Assembly: GCF_002078875.1 (NCBI RefSeq)
Contig: NC_034412.1
Location: 27,723,786-27,787,785 of the forward strand
DNA from: Numida meleagris
Lineage: Eukaryota; Chordata; Aves; Galliformes; Numididae
DNA: 64,000 bases
Direction: 5' to 3'
In this document: piece after piece, positions 1 through 12,200 of the stretch
Position numbering within the stretch: position 1 is the stretch's first letter
Layout: each line of letters begins with the position of its first letter
Notes under the pieces: model-generated
The model's input: only the letters and a program-made list of their open reading frames with translations
The model's database searches: none
Told to the model about the DNA's origin: nothing
Translations under genes and position numbers: made by a program

Positions 1-740
1 TACATATACTAAGATGACTCTGCTTTTTCTTGCATCAGTGGTTCCATTTGAGGCACATAGTTCAGGTGACTCTAGGTTACTGGTCCTGATCCTCAGCTTG
101 CATAAACTGGAGAAAATACTGAATCTGCTCTACAACATAAGGGTACGTCGGTAGTCATGGAAAAAAAAAAAAAAGCTAGTGAAAACAATACAAGCTGTAA
201 TACCTAGAGGAGATCATTATTCTTCCAAGTAGTTTGCAGATACAGAGGATCATTATTTTCCATGGGATACATATGTTGGAGTATAATTTGTGTTTCTGTG
301 CAAGTATTATAATTATTATTAAAGACTGCAAATAAACATGGAGGACAAAGCATAATTATCTCCTTAAAATGCAAAAAAAAAAATCTGCCTAGGCTGCATA
401 CGCAGCCCCATAAGTTGTTATTAATACCCTTGTGACAGCAGAAGGTCATTAAGCAAATATAGCAGGTTATCTGTTGTTAGTGTCATTCCAAAGTTTTCAC
501 TGCGGAAACACACATCTAAAATTTACAGCCATGTATGATGAACACACAGATGTTATATATAATAAGAATAGATCTGATTTTGAATATTCCCAGGGAGTAC
601 CTTGAGTAAACAAAACATTGAGAATTATTTAATAAAAAAGACTGGGGCTGTGATATAAGCTTTGCATAAGAGATTGACCAGTTGCTGCGTCCAAACACAA
701 AGCACTAGGATGTGCCTTCACTTCAGACAGTCACTCTTAT
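1..740. other. AT-rich non-coding stretch
   Basis: No gene or recognisable repeat is seen here. The only simple-sequence feature is an A14 run at 161-174. The short open frames have no recognisable protein similarity and look like chance frames in AT-rich DNA. Confidence 0.7.
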
Positions 741-1763
741 CATAGAATCACCAAGGTTGGAAAAGACCTACAAGATCATCCAGTCCAAACATCCACCTAT
801 CACCAATAGTTCTTACCAAACCATGTCCCTCAACACGACATCTAAACACTCCTTGAACACCTCCAGGGACAGTGACTCCACCACCTACCTGGGCAGCCCA
901 TTCCAGCACCTGAGCACTCTTTCAGAAAAGTAGTATTTCCTAACGTCCAGCCTGAATCTCCCCTGGTGCAACTTGAGGCCATTCCCTCTAGTTCTATCAC
1001 TAGTTACACGAGAGAAGAGGCCAACCCCTAGCTCACCACAACCTCCCTTCAGGGTAAGGTAAAGTCTCCCCCAAGCCTCGTCTTCTCCAGACACAACAAT
1101 CCTGGCTCCCTCAGCCGCTCCTCATAAGACCTGTGCTAAAGACCCCTCACCAGCTTTGTCACCCTTCTCTGGACATGCTCCAGGGCCTCAATGTCTTTCT
1201 TGCAGTGAGGGGCCCAAAACTGGACACAGTACTCGAGGTGCAGACTCACCAGTGCTGAGTACAGAGTACTTCCCTGCTCCTGCTAGCAACACTATTTCTG
1301 ATATAAGCCAGGATGCCATTGGCCTTCTTGGCCACCTGGGCACACTGCTGGCTCATGCTCAGCCGAGCATCGACCAGTACCCCCAGGTCCGTTTCCTCCA
1401 CACAACCATCCAGCCACTCTGCCCCAAGGCTGTAGTGTTGCCTGGGGTTGTTGTGGCCAAAGTGCAGGACCCAGCACTTGGTCTTGTTGAACCTCATAAC
1501 ATCTCAGGCTATTCAGCCTGTCCAGATCTCTCTGTAGGGCCTTGCTACCCCCAGGCAGATTGGCAATTCCTGCCAGCTTGGTGTTGTCTGCAAACTTAGT
1601 GAGGGTGCACTTAATGCCCTTATCCAGGTCATCAAGAAAGATACTGAACAGGACAGGCCCCAGCACTGACCCCTGGGGAACACCACTCATGACTGGTCAC
1701 CAGCCAGATTTAACTCCATTCACCACCACTCTCTGGGCCCAGCCCTCCAGCCAGCTCCTCATT
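741..1763 (-). mobile_element. CR1 LINE, 5'-truncated copy, about 1.0 kb
   Basis: This is a non-LTR retrotransposon copy lying on the minus strand, so its 3' end is at 741, where a single CATAGAATC-type terminal repeat remains. Reading leftward from 1763 it holds the end of ORF2: the reverse-transcriptase catalytic region, the thumb and the C-terminal segment, then the short 3' UTR. The 5' part of the roughly 4.5-kb full element is missing, which is normal for CR1 because reverse transcription starts at the 3' end and usually aborts. The coding part is broken by frameshifts, so the copy is dead. No clear target-site duplication is visible, as is usual for CR1. The left edge is sharp; the right edge could be off by about 15 bp. 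Confidence 0.95.
885..1700 (-). pseudogene. CR1 ORF2 reverse transcriptase remnant
   Basis: The minus-strand translation starts with the RT motif [14 protein letters not shown] (about 1690-1650) and continues to a catalytic-box region that reads FADN instead of FADD. Asn replaces the second catalytic Asp at codon 1583-1585. The frame then breaks near 1500, where part of the sequence before [13 protein letters not shown] has been lost. It resumes through the [15 protein letters not shown] block, breaks again near 1260, and is picked up once more at 1094-885 as the [14 protein letters not shown] block typical of the CR1 ORF2 end. At least two frameshifts and the active-site change make it non-functional. 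It was copied with the surrounding CR1 and has no host role that can be seen. Confidence 0.9.
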
Positions 1764-2480
1764 TTACATGATGTCTGAGGACTGCAAGCTTGCAAAATTA
1801 TTGCAAGAGGGCTTTAGAAAGGATTGTCCCTTTGTGCAGTGGTTGCAATTACAGGGCACTCATCCATCAGAAACTGGACATTGGAAGAACAAGATTCACA
1901 TCAGACACCTTGGTCTGAGTTCTGCACTGCTGTGATGTGCAGGGAGCACTAAAGCAGTTGAATGATATGCACAGCTGCAAATAAATGTAAGGAAATGGCA
2001 ATCCCATTACAGTTTCAAAGTAATAAGTTGCTTCATATCACCTCAAGTAGGTATCCAATGGTAGCAGCTGTAGAACTAGATGGTGATTTGAGTCTGTGAC
2101 TACTGTGCAAATTGAACTCTTACTCTTGGAAAGAATACTCAGTACACCTGCGTACCATCTTGTGCACCTTTGTACCTTCTGTATAATGACAGAAAAAGAT
2201 AGTAAAATCTTTGATATTTATACCTTATTTTCCCTCAGATTTTCTTCGCCTGCATGCAAGAAATAAGCATAGCTATTTTCTCTTTAATTCGTAGATGTGC
2301 AGAGTCCAATGAGTAACTGCTCCTACCCAGTAAATTCAGAATTTTTTGGATCTGATTTACCAGACCTGCACACATCAGCTGCCTAATGTACGCAGACTAG
2401 ATAAGATATGCAGCAGTCTTGCTCCTTGTCTGCATTTAACACATCTCCACACACACTGACTGGCTATTTGTCCAGCAGCT
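1764..2480. other. Non-coding spacer between two CR1 copies
   Basis: This is AT-rich unique-looking sequence with no gene, no terminal repeat and no recognisable element. Confidence 0.65.
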
Positions 2481-3290
2481 CATAGAATCATAGAATGGCC
2501 TGGGTTGAAAAGGACCATAATGATCATCTAGTTTCAACCTCCCTGCTGTGTGTAGGGTTGCCAACCACTAGACCAGGCTGCCCAGAGCCACATCCAGCCT
2601 GACCTTGAATGCCTCCAGGGATGGGGCATCCACAACCTCCTTGGGCAACCTGTTCCAGCATGTCACCACCCTCTGTGTGAAAACCTCCCCTGTCTTAGTT
2701 TAAAACCATTCCCCCTGGTCCTATCACTATCCACTCGTGTAAACAGTTGTACCCCTTTCTGTTTATACACTCCCTTCAAGTACGGGAAGGCCACAACGAG
2801 GTCTCCCCAGAGCCTTCTCTTCTCCAAGCTAAACAAGGCCAGTTCTCTCAACCTTTCTTCATAGGAGAGGTGCTCCAGCCCTCTGACCATCTTAGTGGCC
2901 CTCCTCTGGACCCACTCCACGTCTTTCTTGTGCTGGAGGCCCCAGGCCTGGACGCAGTACTCTAGATGGGGCCTCACAAGAGCTGAGTAGAAGGAGACAA
3001 TCACCTCCCTCTCCCTGCTGGCCACTCCTCTTTTAATGCAGCCCAGGGTATAGTTGGCCTTCCGGGCTGCCAGTGCACACTGCTGGCTCATGTCCAGCTT
3101 CTTGTCCACCAGGACCCCCAAGTCCTTCTCCGCAGGGCTCTCGAGGAGTTCTTCCCCCAGTTTGTATAAATACCTGGGATTGGCTCAGCCCAAGTGCAGC
3201 ACCTTGCGTTTGGCCTTGTTGAACCTCACTGGCTTCTTGTTGGCCCACTTCTCCAGCCTGTCCAGGTCATTTAAGAGCCTGTCATAACTC
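2481..3290 (-). mobile_element. CR1 LINE, 5'-truncated copy, about 0.8 kb
   Basis: A second minus-strand CR1 begins at its 3' end with two octamer units (CATAGAATCATAGAATGG on the plus strand). It contains the 3' UTR and the C-terminal third of ORF2. Its sequence differs from the 741-1763 copy throughout (for example [10 protein letters not shown] against [10 protein letters not shown]), so it comes from another CR1 subfamily rather than a local duplication. It is cut off upstream of the RT active site, near the segment encoding the residues before RFNKAKRKVLHLG. The preserved long open frame suggests it is younger than several other copies in the window. The right boundary is estimated from where the match fades. 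Confidence 0.95.
2663..3260 (-). pseudogene. CR1 ORF2 C-terminal remnant, nearly open
   Basis: Reading leftward from about 3260, the frame runs through the KRKVLHLG block, [15 protein letters not shown], a ZREREV-like region ([19 protein letters not shown]), the [10 protein letters not shown] block and [20 protein letters not shown], and ends near [11 protein letters not shown]. The frame is interrupted by one in-frame TGA at 3185-3187, where related copies have Trp. Near 2670 a deletion of a few dozen bases joins GRF to SHRGW and shifts the frame into a stop. Otherwise about 150 codons are open. Only the thumb and C-terminal part is present, with no catalytic residues, so no activity is possible. 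Confidence 0.88.
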
Positions 3291-6200
3291 ATTTAATGCG
3301 TTCAGGAAATCCTAGGCAAAAGTTATCCTAGACAGAATTTCTGATTGAAATAGAAAGGAAACATCGGCGATGTCTGCAAATTCAGAAATCACGCAGAAAT
3401 CAGGAGTCACATTTTGCTATTTCATTCTTTAAAGCTGATTCATGGTTGTGACTGTAGAAAAGAATGTCCAGAAAACATTCAATAGCCGATACAGACTAAG
3501 ATGATTCTGTGACAAAAACAGACTAAAATGCCATTCCTCTCAAATAATACATGGAACACCAATTATTGGTAAATTTTGAAAGGGAAAGAAAAAATTAAGG
3601 AAAAGAAACTCCTTTTTCTTATTAAGTTGTCTTTGTTACACACCCAAGGAAAACACAGTAATGGAGCACAATGATCCTTTAGTTCGTCCAAACTATAGAA
3701 TTTTTTTAACACTTATTGTCCTCCAATAAACATAGTCTTATCTGCTCAGTGGTAGATTAAAAGGTCTATTACTTTCCTATAACTACCAGGACAATTACCA
3801 TAGTTCTACATAGTTCTAATTCTTAATTATATCTTTCCACAACTTTTTAAAGTCTTTCAAACAAAAGATTATCAGTTGAATTAGATTCATTTCAGGTAAT
3901 AATGCGTCTGCACAGTCTGCAAAAATTGCTTATTCCAGACCTATACAGGTTTCAAGCACAGCATAGACAAAATAGACAAAAAATGAGACCAAAGATAAAC
4001 CTGATGAAAGGGATAAGTAATGAAAAGAACAAATTAAAAAAAAAACAACATCATTCAAAAGCCCATGGTTCTGGGGTTTGATAGTTATCTGAAAATAAAA
4101 TCCACGAAAAGCTAATAAATAAATATATGAATAGAAATCAGTAAATAAAGGCAAGCTAACACAGTTGTCTAGGCCCCTTCAGAAGTGTATTTAAAAAAAA
4201 ACCAAAGTCACTAAGCTGACATTTTTGTCACCACAATAAGTAAAATTACATTCATATTCCGTTTCGGAAAATTCTCTATTTTGAAATTGAGTTTCAGAAC
4301 AAAACAATTTGAAGTATTAGAGCATTTTGATTTAAAAACATTTATCAACATAAATTCAGAGGAGATTTAATCTCAAGACAATATGTCAATGCTGACACGA
4401 GTACACAAAATGCTTTGTTGGACATAAGCCTCTCATTTGACAAGATCAGTACTTTTGAATCAAGAAAAAAAATTCTTGACCTCCATGAACCAAGCTGTAA
4501 TGTGCTGAAGGGAAAAAATAAAAAAGGCAATGTAAGATTTATCTTCAGTTTTTTGCTAAGATATAATCCTTCCTGAATTCATAGGAACTGCAGGTCAAAG
4601 ACATGATTAATTTATTGACTTTGTCAATGTTGTCTTGCCATAAATTGAAAACAAAACAATAAACCTAGGGCACAACCCAGAAGATGCTTCAGAGCTGACA
4701 GTCAGGCTTCTTCCCTCATCTGGAAACAAAATTTTGCATCAAGATTTTAAATCAAACTAGAGTGGTAAATTCTGGTACAGTATTCTTACTTGACCTCTTG
4801 GCATCTTAGAATATCCAAAATATTACCAAATATTGGAGAATGTTTTCAAGATTTTCTATGAGAGGTAACCTGTACTTCATGCCTATAATTATCAGGAGGG
4901 AAATAAGGCAAGAAGTAATACAGATAAGAATATTTTCATATGCAGTGTCCCTAAGATTAGGATAAGGTTGATAGGTGATATCAAAGAGGAAATAGACAAC
5001 AGAAAATGAAATACATGAAAACAATGAATACTCAAAGCCAGCAAGTACTCTTTTAGTTCAGTTTCTTACAGTCATGACCACAAAGATTTCCTTTTATCTC
5101 AGAGGTTAGAGAAAATAGTTCTTTATAGCAGATGTCACTGTCTCTGAATAAATGTGCTGTCATTACTGCACACCTATACAGTACATGGGTGAGCTTTTGC
5201 TGCTTTGTCTCAGTTATGATCTACAATGCCAAAAAAATACAGTTCCTCCCTTGATGATACACCACACTATTATTACAACTTTTCAAGTACAGATCAGTAA
5301 AACATATCTCACAATCAACAAGAGGTTCAGAGGAACCCTTTTGATTTATACAAGTTCTTCTATCGTATTTTATTTTCTGTTCTAGACAAATGGGAAAGTG
5401 ATTATCTTCTTAAGAATTGCATATTATTAAGTACAAATACACCTCAGATTGTAGTAACATCTTCACATTAATGTAGTTTTAGGTCCTGGAAGCACTGCAT
5501 TTAATACCATTGCAGACAGACAAGAATCTACCTGGAAGGCAATTACTACACTTCGTTGATTTCATCTCAAAAAAAAAAAAACAGAGCTACTGCACTGCAT
5601 TAGAAGTTAAATGAGTAAATGGGTGATGAAACACAACTCTCTGCTGAAGCTCTCTGTCATTCACAGACTTTGTAACTGTATGCACAGGGTATATCCAGCT
5701 TCCAGAAGGAATGGGAAGAAGATGGCTTGTAAACAGTACTAAGGTCTCTCCTTCTCTTTTCAGTTTGATTTCTATTATGGGTCTTCTTGAAGGTATAAGG
5801 TACACATTTTAAAAACTATTTTACCCCCCAAAAGACTGATTTTTAGCTTTGGCTTATCACAGTTCAGAAATTCTGAATTCATAAATTCATAATAAAATTC
5901 ATTATTACTTTTCAATATGTGATGTCATAGACTTAGATTGTGTACATACAATAATAAGCAGAAATTAATGGTCACTAAAAGGTATTTTATCATCTTTAAC
6001 AAACTTACCTCTAAAAATCACTGATTTCCTACTATTTGTGTGCAAATTTCTGCAGCTTAACTGGAATAAATGAGCGTGTGTCCATTCAAACAGCACCAGC
6101 TTCTCTCATTGCCAAGGGCTCCATTCTCTTACAAGAGTTATTATGAGAACTCATAGTTGTCTCATTCTCCTTCATGTCAATGAATGTTTTCTCTGCTGAA

Positions 6201-9200
6201 AGGAGAGATGGTACCTCTACAGCAATTCCTTCTATCTGAGAACCACATCTTTCAAAAACTCCCCAGAAAATTTAATATGCATGTGCCATGACAGCTCATC
6301 AGGTGTCCATCATCCCCTGGCTCTCCCTTGAACAATGAATGAACAATGAGTTTGCTTAATTCAGAGGTGATTTTACAGCATCTATATTGAGATTTAAAAT
6401 GTATGTGTCCAACCTTTCGGAACAATGCTGGAAAATCTAACTAACCTGGGAGGAATGAAAACAGGTTTGTCTTCTTAAGTTTGTCTCAAAGCTCATGGGA
6501 TCTACAATAAGGAAAAAAATAAGGAACATTTTTAAGAACAAATTAAATGCAATTAACTTTTTTTTTGAATCAGTTCTTCAGGAGTCTATGCTATCAGTCA
6601 GAAAACGCTCACTTTCATAAACAAATGCAAACCAAAAGGCAGATCAAACCAGTTTTATATAAGTTATTTCAGCTGTTTCTTTTGCAAGAGTAGAGATGAG
6701 AAAGGCTGTTATCTTGTTCCTATTGTAAGCACATGTGAGTTGCATGGAAACCAAGTGTAGGCCCATCTTAATAATTAAAGATATGTTTATATCTTCATAT
6801 GTTCCATATAAATAAGTGAGAAACTCCTGCTCGCATTCTCCATGGTTTTCATCTGGCTGTCATATGGTTAACTGTTTTACCTCATTATGCTACGTGTGTA
6901 CAAGCCAGTTTGATTACAAGCAGCTGATATACAATTATTTTCCTATCTGCTTTTTAACTATTTCTTGGAATTTTCAAGCACTCACCTGAAAGGACAAAAA
7001 AAAAAAGCGCTGGTAAACCTCACGCAATTCCCATAGCTAATCAGGGGAAATTAGCAAAATTGCCAACACACTCTTTCACGCTACATGTGAAGATACAAAA
7101 GTATTATTAATGACAAACAGCAGCAGCTTCTCCAGAAAAATTGCATATAAACACTATTGCTAATCCCACCTCTAAGAAAAATGAGCCACAGTGTCATTTG
7201 TGCCGTAAACAGCTGTGGGCTTGTTTAACAGCAGTGTGTTTGCAGTGTTATTCAGAGTCTCTGTAATGAATTCTTGTATGGCACCTTACACAATATTGAC
7301 TCTATATCTGTTCTTTAAGCATGCTGGAAAGCAATGTGGTTAGTGATGGTAATTATAATGAATGAGTACTATAAGTAATATTTTACTGCCAAAAGAATCA
7401 ACAATTATGATTTGTGTATGCTTTAATTGTATTTCCACAATGGCTGGTAGGTAATTAGGGCAAAAAAGTAGTCTGCAACCTGTGTTTAAGTCAAGTCAAT
7501 TTAAAGCCATACAAAGCACAAATGATGCAGACAGCACCTTTTGACACCTTTTCTTGCAAAGGTTCTGAGCCAGACCAGACCAAAGATGCCAGTATTTTGG
7601 ATGAGCCTGAGGATTCCTGAAAGTGCCTCAGTTAAGAATGCTCCAAGGGAGGTAGCTCTCTTAAGAATATCCTGCAGATACAGTCTTGAAATTGCTGTCA
7701 AAATCAGCATACGTACAATCACAGAGAAATACATTCCTACAGCTGCGCTTGTCCTTCCTCAAAAGTATGTATCACCTGTCACTTGGAGGCAGTTAATCAC
7801 CAAAAGAGGTATCAAAAGCATGCAGAAGTAGAAATTAGGGTTATGAAATGAAAATGTGCGTCTTCAAATGTGATGCATATGCACGTTACTGAGGTGTTAA
7901 TAACGACACACAAAAGTTGAGATATAATTGAAATTCCATGGGAAAATAGGTTTTTCTTCCCTTTTACTTTTCAGTCAGAATAAATTCTTTTAACTTAAAC
8001 ATCAGCTCAGTACAACAGCTAAATGCAATAGTCTTGTCTACTGAATAATACTTGGATGGATCAAAGATGCTACAAGCCAGCGTGTTCCCTTTTACATCTA
8101 ACTGCTATAGAACCAGATTACAATGACTGGAAGTGTCATACAGCTAGAAACAAACCTTGCAGATTCAGTGAAGCAAATGTGTTGAACAAAGCTGCTGCTC
8201 TAGATGATACCGATGGAAGGTCTGGATAGTGATGATTTCAACAATGATTTATGTGAAGTCTATCTTCCTTTTCTCATCTGATTTTCTAAGGAGTCTTAAG
8301 GGTTAATAATATTTAAACAAGATCTGAGATCACAGTTTTCTGTGAGGATATCTCAGCTATAATTCCAAATTGCAAAAGAGCACTAGAATTACAGATGGAG
8401 ATTTTTTTTACCTCATTTTGCGCAAGTAAAAAAAAATATTTACATAAAATAAATTTCTGCCAGCTTGTCTATTAACAGAATGCTTTGCTTCTCTTCTTAG
8501 TGATACGCTCCTAGAAAAGTAAATTTCAGCTCCTATTAAACCTCTCATAAAAAAGTGAAACATATATATTAAAAAAATACAAATTTCATTTCATTTTAAA
8601 GTTTCCATGAAAAAAATTCACCAGAATTAGGAAAAAAAAAAAAGCAAACATAATACTTTACACATTCCTTAAGAGAATGCACAATAACTAACTCATAGAG
8701 GAATAAGATACTGAGAGAGTGGCCACAGCTAGTTTATTTTTCATTCATCGAGCCATGACAGGTATGTGGATTCTTCCTTCAGAAAAAAATAATGAAAATA
8801 AAGGATTGCAGGATTGAAGAAAATGTCCAGCATTCTGATTCCATTTTTCAATTTTGAGACCTTTTCACAGAACAGCCATATACCTTCAGCTCACTAACAC
8901 CTCTCATTTGAGAAGAATAGAAAGAATAGATCTTCCGGGTTAGATGTTGTTGGCAACTCAATCTAGCTCTGATGTGATGATAGACAATGTCATAAATCAT
9001 GCAGTTAGCTTGTCCTTAATAATTCAGTTTCTCAACGTTAGGAATATATTGAAATAAAGTATTTACCCACTCTGAAAGTGGGAACAGAAATGCTTCAGTG
9101 GACTGGCATTTGGGAGAAAACAGTCCTGTGTACCATTTCACAGCTTACTTCTCCTTTCAGTTCACCTTTAAGCTCATCTCCTGAGAAATACAGTTTTCTT

Positions 9201-12200
9201 AGTCTCCTTTCAGAAATGATAAAAAGTCAGTACCCGTCTTGAAAAGATGTTGAGAATAATCTGAACAGAACAATGTTGTTGTGTTCCTTTTTATGCAGCA
9301 GTTTCTCTTTGAGATTTCTGTGTTTGCCCAGTCCCTAATATATACATCATACGGAATCAATTCAGTGATATACATCCCAGTAGAACAGGTGCACTGTTCA
9401 TATGCATCTGCTATATGTAAAGCCAGATATAAGCAAGTATTTAATCTTTTTTTTTTTCACTAGCAGAAAAGCAAATAAATTGACTAATCAAATTCTCCCA
9501 AAACATCTGCAAGTAAATAGTTTACACACATTAGATTCTGGAATATTTCCCTTTTTTACAGTTATAAAGAATATTTATTTTGTATTGAATTATCTTAGAT
9601 ATATCAGAATATAAGAAAATTGAGGTTAAATAAAAATCAACCTCCTACCACATATACACTGAGTTACTCATTGAAAGAACATAAATGAATACTGATCAGT
9701 CATATGGATCCAAGTAACAATAAGAATCATGTGCTTTTCTTCCTCTGAGTCCTTCTATTGTTCCTCAGCTCACAATACCTTTGCTAAGAGAAGCCATTTG
9801 TATTACTTGGCATGTCTACTGCATGTAGTCTTTCAACATCTTCAAATATAAAATCAGGTATTCATAAATTGCATTCTCCAGGTCACACTCCTTAAATGAC
9901 TTCCAGCTACAAAGTTCCATAGTTTTGCACAGAGTTCCTTTGACAGTCTAGCAGCCAAGGTAGCAAGCCATGTGAAATTTTAAAGGATGAAGGTTCACCC
10001 CACTCCAAAGAAGCCTTGGTGCTGGTACAAGTGATAAGACCTTGTAAGTGAAATTGGTAGCACTTCTATTTGTGAAGCAACTATGAACCTGAGGAGTGCA
10101 TCTGCTTTCAAACAACGTGGAAGAAACATGAAGAGTGAATGAAAAGATTCAGAAATAACTGTTCTGAGCATGATAAATAACGGTATCTGCCATAAAACAG
10201 AATATCCAAAAACTGGTTAAAACAGCTCATCTAGTACATAATATAACATAGGATTATAAAGAAAACCTATATGGCTGATAGTCTTTAGTGTCAAACTAAT
10301 TGGAGCACATTTAGGGCAGAGCTAAAGGTACGTGCAAGAGGAAAACAGTCATAATATCTTGGCATACCCAATAATTCCTTGAAAAACTACAGTTCTTCCT
10401 GTATCCTGTATTTGATTGCATTGTTTTGCCAACAAGTATTTCACAAGAAACACAAAATTCTTTTTTTTTCCTCTCTTTTTTTTTCTCCCTTTCTAATCAA
10501 ACAGTACTTAGCTAATAATAAAAAAAAAGAGACTATGGAAGACAACCATGGCCGGAGACTCCAAGCAACCCTGAAGAAATGCAAATGTTGATGAGCCAAA
10601 ACATAATAAAGAAATCAGTTCTTTTTGATGAAAATATCAAATCTAGGAGAAAAGTTAACAGATTTCTTTGTACAGATACACCACAGTAATAATCAAGTCG
10701 CTATTAACACAATTCCCTCTGGACACCAGCACAGGGTATAAATACTTCTCAAAGGAATCATGAAGTAAAAAAGATATTTAATGATGCTCTCTGTAAAGGA
10801 AATTATAAACTGACTTACAGAAAAATATTGCAAAGACATAGAATGAGAATCTCAGAAAACAAACAGAAGGAACAAAACATTAATTACTATTTGCAAACAA
10901 ACAAAGACCCTACAATACTTTTTACAGTCCAAAAAAAAAGAGAGAGAGTGGGGAAGGAATTTTGATAATTGCAATTAGAAAACTGAAATAAATAAATAAA
11001 TAAAACTGTGATCTTCTGCCATGCCACCACCTTGCAAAGAGCAGGCAGTGCACATTTCAGATAGAAGCCAGTCACTGTAACAGCTGATATATAGTCAAAG
11101 CACTGACCCTGTGGCTGCAATCTCAGCCCCTCAGAGATGCCTAGGAGTTTGTACTTCCAGCATCAAGACAGTTTTAAAGCAGAGACTTTATAGATATTCC
11201 TGGAAAGATTTGTGTGAACAACAACAGGAGGCTAAAGCAGTGAAACCAGGGACGTGATGTTCACGGATTAAAAAGATGAACTGACAGCGAGGGACATCCG
11301 CAGCCCATGCAGCAAAACCATGGGGCTCCTGTGCAGTTCTCCAAGCAGACAGGAAAAAGAAAGATGAAAGCACTAAACAAGGAAAACAAAAAGCTCAAGG
11401 GATATCAGACAGGTTGTCCCCATAGTCACACACATTTCAAAAAAAGGTCAAACTGAAGATGTTTCTGTAAACCATTTCAGCCTAGTCTCAGTGAACAGCA
11501 GAACAGCATTTACATTTTTTCCAGGGAGAATAAGGAAGTTTGTCTTATAAATACATAATACTGCCCCAGTAATAGTGCAATTACCCCTCCTCACCCACAC
11601 AATTCTATTCGCCCTAGAGCTGGCACAGGTTAAGCACATATAGCAAGGGCATCTCCAAATTCATCTGCCTTTAAGTGAGTTTAGTTGAACTGCTGCCAGG
11701 AGGAACTGGGTCAGCAGAAGGGGAACGCACTGTCATATTGCAAATATATATCTAATTTCTGTCCCCAGTGTCCTCTTGAAGCTCCAGCCACATCACAGAG
11801 CACCAAGCGGAATTTCATCACTTTCTGCTCTAGTAATTTTGGCTGTTTGGGAATAGAGATTGATTTTCCTCATTTTGGACTGAGAAGATCCAGTGTGAGG
11901 TGGCATCGAGCACAAAGGAGTAGTATGTAATGCAGCAGCTATTAAGCACCAGAGTGCTGGCAGCTTCAGGAGCAATAATAGTGTGAAGCATGATGCTCAG
12001 GTGCATGAGCTGCCTTCTCTGTGTAACAAAAACATTCTCGATAGGTCCTTCTAACTGTTCCAGTGAGCACTCCAGGTTTTGCTGTCTTGTGTTTGAAATA
12101 ATGGCCTGATACGAAAGGTGTTTACAGCTACCATATTGTACTGGCAGAGACAAAAGGAACAAGAAGGGGGAAGGACAGCAGGACGGCAGAAAGAGAAAAG

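Noticed and set aside
1156..1599. Plus-strand open frame of 147 codons.
   Set aside because: It is antisense to the CR1 ORF2 reverse transcriptase; the real coding strand is minus.
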